NCBI RefSeq assembly: GCF_041381155.1 | Contig: NC_091140.1 | Coordinates: forward strand, 23,650,864 to 23,714,863 | From: Argopecten irradians | Lineage: Eukaryota; Mollusca; Bivalvia; Pectinida; Pectinidae | Reading direction: 5' to 3' | Length of the DNA stretch: 64,000 nucleotides | Shown here: positions 35,001 through 47,000 of the stretch, in pieces | How the letters are laid out: every line of letters starts with the position of its first letter | Position numbering within the stretch: the first letter of the stretch is position 1 | Translations under genes and position numbers: made by a program | Notes under the pieces: generated by a model | Database searches by the model: none | What the model was told of the DNA's origin: nothing | Seen by the model: only the letters and a program-made list of their open reading frames with translations

Positions 35001-38000
35001 AGAATATCAAACTTTAATTATTTCACCATTGCTTATAATGTCAGTTTAAAGCATCCATTCCTGATATGTTTTTGTTACAGGTTTTGTCATTAAAGACTCG
35101 CAGACGTTCGTCGAACACTGTCAGATTTAATCACCACATGTTTTTACATACGGGTACTCCCCGTGTTACTTCACTCAAGCACAATGCTACATAAGTTAAC
35201 CTAACGATATTACTTCACTCAAGTAAGGTAGTACTTCAATGGAACCTATTACCAACATCTCCCCTTTTCATGAGTAAATGAAATTACTATGAAAATTACT
35301 GACAATCAAATTACTTGAGAATGAATGTAACTTGAACTCAAATAACAATTTAAAGTTTAACTCTTGATCTGAACAGTTTATCAATACTATCATCATCATG
35401 ATTATTTATGATCACTGTATCAATTGTTCGTACAGTAATTAAACTGTCCAATCATACTACATATAAAACTTGAACTTTATCAAACTATAAACTATAGAAA
35501 AGGCATTCGTACGAAAAATCGTTCAGGATCTTTCTCTTAACCACACGTCCGTACCGCGATCACAGGATGTCCTGATGTAGTCTGGACACTATGATTGACA
35601 GAAGGTTTACTCTCATTTCTAGTAGTACCAGGTGTATAAGGACTACTAGGCACAGTCACTATTGTCTTGTCATCGCGATTCCTATCACTTGGAACTCCTA
35701 CATCTGTGATGTCAATATCTGGGTAATCATGATCAGTTAATGTATCGAGCGCGTTTGCAGTTGTATCACGTACATCGCGTTTCACTTGCTGTAAATGTCT
35801 ATGGTTCCTCCGGATCCTAGATTGTCCATTGGATGTTGTGACAATGTATGAACGTCTTTCTGGATCAGCACTTTCCACGCGACCCATTGTGTTCCAGGTT
35901 TTCTGGTTATCAAGCTTAATTCGCACTTCCTCCCCTGGGTGCAGTTCTGGTAATTTCCTTACTGCGTGATGCTGGTTGTACTGATATGTATATTCTCCTT
36001 GTACAACATGTCATGGTTTCTAACTTCTTCAAAGTTCGGCCATCTTGGATTTAGATTTTTTTTCTCCATTACATGTAATGTGGTTCTGATTTGACGTCCC
36101 ATTATCAGCTGACAGGGGCTGATGCCAGTTGATGCTACAGGTGTTGACCTGTAAGCCATCAAAGCTTTGAATATGTCATCCTGCTTTAAGATTCGTTTCG
36201 CGATCTTAACGGCACTTTCGGCTTCCCCATTTGACTGTGGGTAATGCGGACTAGAAAATGTCTGTTGAAAGTTATAATCAACTGCAAATTCATTGAATTC
36301 CTTTGAAGCAAATTGTGGCCCATTGTCAGACACAAATTCTACAGGCACGCCCCAACGCGCGAAGATGTTCTTTAGCTTTCCTATGACATTAGCACTGGAT
36401 GTACTAGGTAAGTATGCAAGTTCCAAATAACTTGAAAAGTAGTCCTTGACCACCAAATAACTTTTGTTTTCAAAGTCACACAAGTCTGCAGATATCTTCT
36501 CCCATAGACGTCCAGGTAATGGTCTTGTTATCAAAGGTTCTTTCCTCTGTGATGATCTATGTGTTTGACAGAACTGACAGTTCTCCACTTTTGCCTTTAT
36601 ATCCTTATTGATTCCTGGCCACCATACAGATGTCGCGGCGCGTTCGCGAGATTTCGCTATTCCTTGATGTCCCTCGTGTATTGTCTCAAGGACCTCAGAT
36701 CTCTGACATTCCGGTATGACGATCCGATCTCTGTACAACATTCGGCCGTCTGATATCATTAACTCGCCATGTGCTTCGAAGTATCCTTCCATACCTTCCT
36801 CCAGGCCTGTTAAACGATCTGGCCATCCTAGATTTGTAAAGTGAATTGTTTTCTGAGCATATTTGTCATCAGCCAATGCTTGCCGAATGCTGGATAGCTT
36901 TCTGTCTGAAATAGGTTGACATGACTTGACACAGTTGACATACAATTCTACGTCATCCTCCATTTCAACATGAGTCTCTGGTGACTTCATTGGACTGCGC
37001 GAAAGGGTGTCTGGTACGACTAATGATTTTCCTGGTACATGTTCAGCTGTGACATTGAATCGGCGTAGTCTCATTAGTAAGCGTTGCCATCGCAGCGGTG
37101 TTTTGTCAATATCTTGCTTGTTCATAAGGAGTACTAACGGTTTGTGATCTGTCAGGATTTTGAATCCATGTAAGCCAACTAGATACCTCTCAAACTTCTA
37201 CCAGGCCCACACCAACGCGAGACACTCCTTCTCTATTTGAGCATATTTTGTATCCGCAGATGTCAATTTTCGTGAAAAAACGCTATGGGTTGTAATCCAT
37301 CCCCATCCTGCTGAAATAATGCTGCACCGAGTCCATAGCTGCTTGCATCAGCACTGACTACTATAGGCTTAGTCGCGTCATAGAGAGAAAGTACTGGCGT
37401 GTCAGTAAGCTTTTCTTTCACGTCATCAAAGTCTTTTTGTTGCATAGTTGTCCAATTCCAAACTTGGTCGGACTTGAGCAAGTCTGTCATAGGTTTCATA
37501 ATGGTAGAGAGGTCAGATAGAAATATCCCGAGGTAGTTTATCATTCTGATAATACGACGCAGCTCAGTGATATATCTCGGAGATTCCAAATCACGAATGG
37601 CCTCGACACGTTTTGGATTTGGCAATATTCCCTTGTCGCTGGTCACGTGGCCAAAATATTCAATGTGATTTGCCAAACTCGCATTTGTCCTTGTTCAACC
37701 TTAATTCTGATTTTTGTATGCTGTCCATAACCATCTTCAAACGTTGATCATGTTCCTCTAACGTTTTGCCATAGATAAGTGTATCGTCAATAATAGCCTC
37801 AACTCCATCCAAACCAGACAATAATTCTGTCATTTTCCGTTGAAATATTTCTGGCGCCAAGGATATTCCGAAGGGAACGCGGCGAAAACAAAAACACCCA
37901 AAAGGTGTTATGAATGTGGTCAACCTCGAACTCTCAGAATGTAATGGTACCTGATAAACCCCACTACTTGCGTCCAACTTCGAGAATACGGTAGCTCCCA

Positions 38001-41000
38001 CCAGTTTTGGTGAAATATCATTAAGTGTTGGTAACATCAAATGTTCGTGTTTCACGCCTTCATTCAACTTTTTCAAGTCAACACATATCCTCACATTTCC
38101 ATTTGTCTTGATTACCGGAACCATTGGAGCGCACCAGTCAGAAGGATCTGTGACTTTTTCTACAATACCGTCCTTTTCCATTCCGACTAGTTTTCCACTT
38201 TTTCCAAGAGTGGGAATGGTGCTCGACGAGCTGTTGTGACACAGTATGGCGTGTTATCAGGTTTCATCTTGATTGTTACTGGTTCACATTCTACAAGACT
38301 TGTAGAACCAAATACCTGCTTATCAATAGTCACTTCATTAAGTCTTTTAATTAGACCCATTTGAACTACAACATTCCTGCCTAACAGATTTGTCGCCTCT
38401 GTACCACGGACAACAAATACATCAAACTTGTAATGAATGCCCTTGAACTTGGTGTTGGCCTTGAACTTTCCAACTGTTGACAGTTTTCCCCCAGGACTTT
38501 GTAATGTTGAACTGACTCCACACATTTTTGTTCTTTCCTGTAAGTGATTGTATGTTGATTCAGAAATTACACTTATGTCTGCTCCTGTGTCAATATTCAT
38601 GGTAATTGGAGTTCTAGCTATACGTAGTGTGACTGTCTATGGTTCTCCATTATCCTCACAGGTAATAGATCCCAAAATTATGGCTGCTGATCACCTGTCT
38701 CGAACACCACATCTCGGACTTGTTTCTGTACATGTTTTTGATCGACAACACACTGCGAAATGGTTGTACTTTTTACATTCATTACACCGCTTACCGTAAG
38801 CTGGGCACACATCACTACTGCCATGAATGCGGTTACACCGAGTACATGTACTATCTGTGGATTGTTGTTGCTGTTGTTTGTGTTGCTGTGTGGCCTTTGT
38901 ATGTTGTTTTGGTCTAGGTTTGTATGCAGTCCTTTGCCCTTTATCATTAGAGTTCCGTTTTATTTGTTCGACCATCCTGTGACCTTGTTCCTTCATTTGA
39001 GATTTCACGAGCTCAGCTTGTCTCGCTGTCTGCAGTGCTGCATCAAGAGTTAAATCTGGCTTCATCTGTAATTTCTCTGATATAGATTTGTCAGAAATCC
39101 CTATCACGAGCCTGTCTCTGATCTGTTCGTGTTTACTTGTGAAATCACAGTTCTCCGCTATTTCATACAGTACGCGAACAAAGGCCGCAATTGATTCCCC
39201 TGGATTTTGAGTTCTCATGTGAAATCTAGCCCTCTCATGATTCACGTTTCGTTTTGGTACGAAATATGTGTCAAATTTTTCAAGAACTGTCTCGTATTTT
39301 GCCTCATCACCGGCGTTGGTAAATGTAAATGACTTGAACACGTGTTCCGCTTGTTTACCCATTGCATATATGAGCGCACTTACTTGCACTTCTTCCTCAT
39401 TTTTGTAGAGCTTTGTTGCCGTGCGATAGCGCGCGAAACGCTGTTTCCAATCCAGCCATTCTACCGGGGCGCTATAGTTGAGGTTCTCCGGTGGCGTAAA
39501 TTTAGCCATGACGTCGGTTTCTTCACTTACAACTTGGGTTGTGGATCTTCTGGTGTCTTCATGCAACACTCTTGTACACGTTTAAAACACTTCTGACACC
39601 ATGTTACAGGTTTTGTCATTAAAGATTCGCAGACGGTCGTCGAACGATGTCAGATTTATTCAGCACATGTTTTTACATACGGGTACTCCCCGTGTTACTT
39701 CACTCAAGCACAATACTACATAAGTGAACCTAACGATATTATTTCACTCAAGTAAGGTAGTACTTCAATCGAACCTATTACCAACAGTTTTGTTTTAGAG
39801 GCAACAAATAAATGAAGTGTAAACAAATTAAAATCTGCAATTTTGTAAACAAAATTTGAAAATAAATCTGATATTGCGTAAACAAAATTTGCAAATAAAT
39901 CTGCTATTGCGTAAACAAAATTTCGATTTTTATCTCGATTGATAGAGTCATGATACACATAAGGTCACTGCAATGATGAAGCACATTTTGACAGAGAAAA
40001 GTAACAATCGGATTGATAAAATATCTTACCTTCTTATATTTAATAAATGAGGTTTCCTCTATGCGTACTTATAACTTTCGTTCTCCGGAAACATATTTCA
40101 TCTGGTTTGACTTGGTTGTATAAGTAAAGAACTTTTTGTTATTACCAATTTTGGAAAGACACCTGGTGCAGAACAAACTCGCTATCAATTATATTATTTT
40201 ATTTATGTATTATGAGTTTGAAATAATTAAAAGAAAGCGTATTATGTATTAATAATATATGGTAAAATCTTTTTATGTTTGGTGCTAACGTAATGCTTAT
40301 AACTTATGACACCTGAGCGCACATGCACTGGGATCATGTTTTATGTAAAATATTAGTTATAATTAGATGGAACAACTACCACCTACCAACTGGCGTACAC
40401 GAGTACGAACTTCCTGTCCACGAGCCCGCCGACTGACAGTTGACTGTAAATACACTTCCACCAATGTTATATCCACTGGCACAAGAGAACGTTCTGGAAC
40501 ATCCAAGTGTTGTACAGCCAGTGTTTACTACTCCATTGGGTTCCGTGACTGTTGGATCGCCACAGTCTGTAAAGTTCATCAGAAAACAAAATAATGATTA
40601 TCATGTCTTTTCCTAAAAAGGGAGACGACCGAATATGAATTCAATTTGAAATGCAATTATATCTTACGTTTAATATTTTCTTTACTGTTGATATTTAGCG
40701 TTTGAAAGTGGCAAAACGACTGTTCATTGATTTGCATGGTCGCTTACAAAGTTCCATTTTCAATAGCGATTTACTAAATCTTGATATAATATAGACAAAA
40801 AACATGATTAGACAGATAATCGATAGAAAAAATGACCATAATGTAGTAACAAAATTTTAGGCAAAAATATTAAATATATATATGTATATATATATGCAGA
40901 TGGAACAACTACATACCTACGGCGGTACATGTGAGGGCTAGTGACGACCAGGAACCAGAACTCTGACAGGAAATAGAACCACTTCCGCTGTTAGCGGTAT

Positions 41001-44000
41001 ATCCGGTGTTACACGAGAAGGTTCTGGTTACTGGGTAGGTAGTGAGAGAGGTGGATGTGTCTATACTTCCTCCTGATAGAGTCGGAGGGGTTCCACAGTC
41101 AACTAATAAACAACGCATTTTATTGCATTATGCAGCTGTTATTTCACATAAAAATATCAGCAATCATATCTTTCTCAAATTTATCGAAACACTAACTTTG
41201 TAATAATATTCTTCGGGATCTGATCTTAATTGTTTCGAATGACGTTAATGTATAGTTGTTTTGCAAGTTCGTTTAAGAGCCTATTTGTATAAACTAGTAC
41301 ATCCTCTGAAACAATACATTTGCAATTTAGGCTTATTATATAATAAAGATTTTCTCGTATAAAATCTATTTTATTCCTTAAAGAAAGAAAAAAGGTGATA
41401 TAGCAAATATAGCCAAGACATTAATTAATAACAGGCTAATGTTCAATTATCAGTTACAATAATAACGAAACCGGTCATGTATTGTAAGATTCCTGCATAA
41501 CATATAAAACTCTATGAGTTTAATTATAGGAAAAAAAGAAGCATATATTCCTATTCATTTTCTATGTTAAACGGTTTATGATGAGAGTACACTTCTATAT
41601 GATTGTGCTATATAGCTTCATGGAGATAAACATTAAATAAACATGGGTTAAGCCTTGAATAAAAAATACACGATCTCTTGTTTCCAATTTGAGGAACTTA
41701 TTTCTTCTATAAAATCTTCACATCACTCAGTTGGAAATGACTTACAATGTACATATATTTTACGTTTATGAGCAAATCATATTAATGCTGATGGAAATAT
41801 TAAGATTATGATTGAATGAGAATGAAAATCTTATTTTGGCATCTTGGCAAATTTGAGTCTTGCCAATTTGATACAACACTGTATTTGCTGTGAAAGGGAC
41901 AGACCTGGTGTACATGAGTACGAACTTCCTGTCCACGAGCCGGACGACTGGCATGTGACAGTAAACACACTACCACCAGTGTTATATCCGGTGGCACAAC
42001 CGAATATCCTCGAACAATCAAATGTCGTACACCCAGAGCTGACCACGCCATTGGCTTCCGTGACAGTTGGCTCGCCACAGTCTGGAAAGTTCAGGAATAG
42101 AAAAGGAAAATAGAATGATTATATTTCCTCAAAATGTAGACGACGAAACGTTCTTTAATCTGGACCGTCTTTAATCTGGACAGTATGTACGTTAATACTT
42201 GAAATTTGATTCATTCCATTTTAGCCTGTGTTTTCACATTATCAGTTGCAAATTAACATTTGGAAGAAAGCTGTTATTTTTTTTATTATTATTTATTTGT
42301 TTGATTCTTTACATATTCATATTTTAAATACGATTGGCAGAATGTTGATACAAATTAGGTGTAAAAAAGAAAAGGTCATATAGATGATTATTATATGGGT
42401 AATCGATAGAAACATCAGTCATAAGGTAGTCAATGGAAAATTTACCTAACTACATGTATATTATAGGCAAAACTATTGTATATATAAATGGAACAACTAC
42501 ATACCTATGGCTGTACACGTGAGGGCTAGTGACGACCAGGAACCAGAACTCTGACAGGAAATAGAACCACTTCCGCTGTTAGTGGTATATCCGGTGTTAC
42601 ACGAGTAGGACCTGGTTACTGGGTAGGTAGTGAGAGAGGTAGATGTATCTATACTTCCTCCAGATAGAGTCGGAGGGGTTCCACAATCAACTAATAAACA
42701 ACCCAAACAATGCTTATATTCTGGAACTGTTAATGTTTATCGTCATTAATTTGCCATTCTATGAAACTTGAAATGGTTAAGAACATAAACATAGAATTTC
42801 TTTACTATTTTCAAAAAAAAAAAAAAAAAAAAAAAAAAATGTTCTGATTCTCGTATGATGATTGGTATCGCAGTCCATATATATCGAAATGCAACTTTCC
42901 TAAAAAGATTTGAGGATCTTAGGTAACAAGTACTTAACGTTTAATAAAACCAAATTATAAAAAAAAAAGTTAAATTCTTTCAAGACACGATCCTTGTCAA
43001 TAACCTATGAAAATTCACCTGGGGAACAGGAACCAGTTAATGCAGTCCAAGTTAAATCATTTCCACATGAGGTTTTGATGTCACTTCCGCCGGAAGTGTA
43101 TCCACTCTTGCATGTATATATGCGCTCTGTTCCAATAAGACTTTCACCTGCTGTTATATCGCCATTTGTTAGGTTTGGAGGTGAGGGACATCCTGCATAA
43201 ATGTAAATGAAACATAACATAGCATAAGTTTCTGTTCATTTTGTCAATCTGAAAATAGATTTAGTATCTAAAGTAAGCGTGTGAACAATCTTGGATCGCG
43301 TATCAATATACAAAATGGTTTGATTAGATAAACCATGCCTTATATTCGTCTTCCATAACCAAGATCTATGAACCACTGAAATACAGCGGACACGGAAAAC
43401 TACATTGATGATATACTATGTCATGAACCTATTAGACATATGTGCATACGTAGAGTAATATACCACAGTTTATACCACAAAAATCTAAAGATTTTTTGTT
43501 AATTCAATGCGTTCATTAAAACTTTGAAACCCAATGTGATCAAATTTCCATTTAACGTTTTATAAAATCCATTAAACAGCAATATCTTGATTCATCAATT
43601 TGCCCATTTTATTCTTTAATTTTAAGGATTTACCCATATCTTATATTTTCTTGTGTGTGTGCAAACTGCATTGCCTATGCGTTTTTTAACTAACATTAGA
43701 AATAATTTGAAAATACTTATCCTAAAACCTAAACCTGTATTTGACATCGGTAACACCAGAATTATCTTCAGCCTTATTTATCACGTAAACGTATTTCACT
43801 TACCAGCACAGGAGAAACTAGGTAATGTCCATGTACCTGTTGCCACACACTTGACATTTGGGTTACCGGACATAGCCAGACCCGAATTACACTGGAACGT
43901 TATGGTGTCAGACACACTGTATACTGATCTCGCCGCAATATACCCGGCGTTAGCTGCAGGACCCGGTAGTGTAGAGCAGGCTGTTGAATAGAAATATTCT

Positions 44001-47000
44001 CTCCATATTCATCTACTTTATTTAGACACACGATTGGATACCGATAGAGTAGAGGTCGCTTACTCTTTTGAGACATTAGTCCTTAAATTTGTTTGGTTAA
44101 AAAAAAACCCGGAACCAGACCAAAATCACTTTGTTTTTATCAATGCATTTTCTGTGTTCTGCCAAATAGTTTATCATTTGTTGCTCAAAAAATTATGAAT
44201 ATATTCTTTGCATCATTTTATTTCAAAACAACCTTACATTATTATTATACGTTTGTAATGAAGGATTTTTCTTTGTATTTATATACATGACACAGAAGAT
44301 GTAACAAAACTTTTGCTTACTGAGATTTCGGTCAGCATTTGTTATGTTGATTTCTCGGCCTCAGGCAAAAGTTTAGTCATCTGATTCAACCTAACACATG
44401 ATGTCCTCAAACTCAATTAATAAACGTATAATGTAAACTACTTCATGGAAGGAATATTTCGCTAAATTTCGTTTTAGAACGATATAAGTGTTATTTACGC
44501 CTTTAAAAATGTTCACAGAAAAAAGGAAAAATCTTGGTAATTGATTAAAGTTTTTCTTTTGTTGGTGTGTAGAATAATTCTCACCGGTTATGACACAAAC
44601 TGCAGCCGAAGTTGACCTTTCCACACATTCCGAATTGGTAGGACAACTCATCGTTTCACAAGGTCCAACCATCGCCTGCGAGATAAAATTAATTACAAAA
44701 TCATCTATGGTCCAACCACCGCCTGCAAGATAAAATTAATTACAAAATCATCAATTGTCCAATCACCGCCTGCAAGATAAAATTAATTACAAAATCATCA
44801 ATTGTCCAATCAATGTCTGCAAAACTTTATAAGTGCCGTAATTGGGTGAACATTTTGACATGCTATTTTATCTCAGTAATCTATTGGAGACCATTACCTA
44901 TGGTGAATAAAGCTATGAAAACCATTCAGATTGACATACAACATTAGTTACAACACGGAATTTATGCACTGTAAAAATTTCGTTTTTATACCTATGTATG
45001 TTTAAATGGTAACATATCTCCAGAATCATTTCACAATTACCAACACTTGTACTGCCAAAAATCATCATCAGCTTTTATTTGTGCTTGTAAAATTAAAACC
45101 TAGTCATTTTAAGTATTGTAAATTTCAAAATGTTGGTAAGTTTTGATGGTGAACAAAATAATTAAAACTCTTCTTGAGTATGAACATTAAGGCACATATA
45201 GCTTTATAATTCCAAACTCATCAGTGATCCAAACAACGTCTTGAATAAAAACAATTCCAACGTTATTGAGAAGAGGTTTATTTGAAATAATTGCTGGTTT
45301 CGTTTTGGTTTTTCAAATCTTTGCCTTCTGAATATCACACCCAAGACATTGGTGGTCAAATTAACTTCAAGAATCAAAAACCTATTTCAAAACTATCGAC
45401 GAAATCATTTACACTATTGCTGTTTTTCGTATGGTGCCTCGTTCAGCTTTCTGATTAATATAGATATAAGGACATATTTGAATTGAAACACTAGGACTCA
45501 ATTGAAATAGTTTCTGCACAGATTGCACCCATACTACAATTACAAAAATTATACATATTTGGCACAAAAACGATAAATAATTGATACTTGATCTAATAGA
45601 TATAAGTTACTAGCCCTTGTAAGTAGGTATTGATTTTGACGTCTAGTGTTAGCACCATTTTTAAGACAAAACGATGTTTTTGCTCACAAAACAATGTCTA
45701 CCTTCCCCCAATATGATTAAAATACAGATCCTTATAACCACTCCGTTATAAAAAGGATCTGACAATATCCCATAGGAGGTCACGTCCAGATGACCTTTAT
45801 ACCACGTGGTCCTGTGCACTTTGGGCGAGATGACTACGTAAACCAAAATAATTCTCGCAGTTTTTTTCAAACTATTTCGTCCCTGAAATTCGCTGTCAAA
45901 ATTTTGCAAGTAGCAATTTGATTGGCCATTTCCAAAAGTCACCTGGACATGACCCCTAATGGGATTTTCTCAGATCCTCTTATCAAACGTAGTGATAATA
46001 AGGATCTGTATTTTAATCAGATTGACCTTCCCCAAATGGAGATAACTCAACAAAAAGCGAAGGTAAAAGTAGCAGTAGAACTATCGCTATTTATCTTAGT
46101 AGACAAGGGCTGAATATCACTAAACCATCACCAACTGATAGATCTCATTGACACTCACAAGGTCATTAACCGTTCGAACATTTAATTGTAAATGCGTTCA
46201 GTGTCTGGCGAGTAAAGGATTTGTTAATATCTAATACAAATTTTTAATAATGATTGCAGCATAATGTTATCATAAAGATTCTTCAATTACGGTATAAACG
46301 AATGCAAAAGAAAATCCATTATGATAAATTAAACCGCTACCTCTTCTGTTGTGGGTTATCTGAAAATGTGTTATAACAATCAAGTTAATTATCCGAATAT
46401 ACTGTGTGGTAGATAAACATCCCTGGTAGAATTTACAATTTTGTAATTTCATATTTCAAAATAATTTATTGGCAGTTGTTAAAGACTATGGAAATTGGCA
46501 CCAAGTAGCATGCCAATTATACACGCCCCTCTCTAAATATTAACAGTACATAAAATCATTCTAGTAATTTATTACATTTTGTCGTGAAATATAAGGTTTT
46601 ACGGTGAACATTAAAGTGAACAGTCGGGCAAGGATGGCTAAAGTTGGTGGAAATGGTGTGAATGTATCCAGTATTATTTCTTATGAAATAGAAAAATAAA
46701 CTCTCTCGTCAAAATCTGTCTGCGTACGAAAAAATTAATTTAAAGTATGGGAATTCTAAAACGTCCTCCCGGCTCACTAACGTCTGTGGTTACATTTCCA
46801 CGCAGCCTCGCTTTCAATTCTTTCAACTTTTCTTTACTTAAATGGTCAGAACTGCGAAACTAATCAGAACTTGACCGTCCTATTAATATGTGAGAACTTT
46901 TGGCATTTAGACTGGTTTTCTTTGCCCGACTTTTCACTTTAATATATACAATTATCGACCTATTTCCAGGTGGATACGGTGAGTTATCAACCCGAGTAAG

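Larger units (their letters stand above)
35073..39786 (-). mobile_element. Gypsy/Mag-lineage (Steamer-like) LTR retrotransposon
   Basis: A 4,714-bp element inserted antisense-to-plus, i.e. in the same direction as its host gene. It has 185-bp LTRs (TGTT...AACA), GTTTT target duplicates at 35,068-35,072 and 39,787-39,791, a tRNA-Leu-type primer site, a polypurine tract, a complete gag frame and a pol order of protease, RT, RNase H, integrase. Several frameshifts and stops break pol. The two LTRs differ at about 10 of 185 sites (counted by eye), so the insertion is not recent. The double zinc knuckle in gag is typical of the Mag lineage, to which the clam element Steamer belongs. It lies in the intron between Sushi exons 8 and 9. 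Confidence 0.9.

Noticed and set aside
34727-35017. 96-residue plus-strand open frame
   Set aside because: It is the antisense of Sushi exon 9 and its flank. The minus strand has splice sites and the Sushi cysteine pattern.
43653-43991. 112-residue plus-strand open frame
   Set aside because: Antisense of Sushi exon 3, which has matching phases and domain residues on the minus strand.
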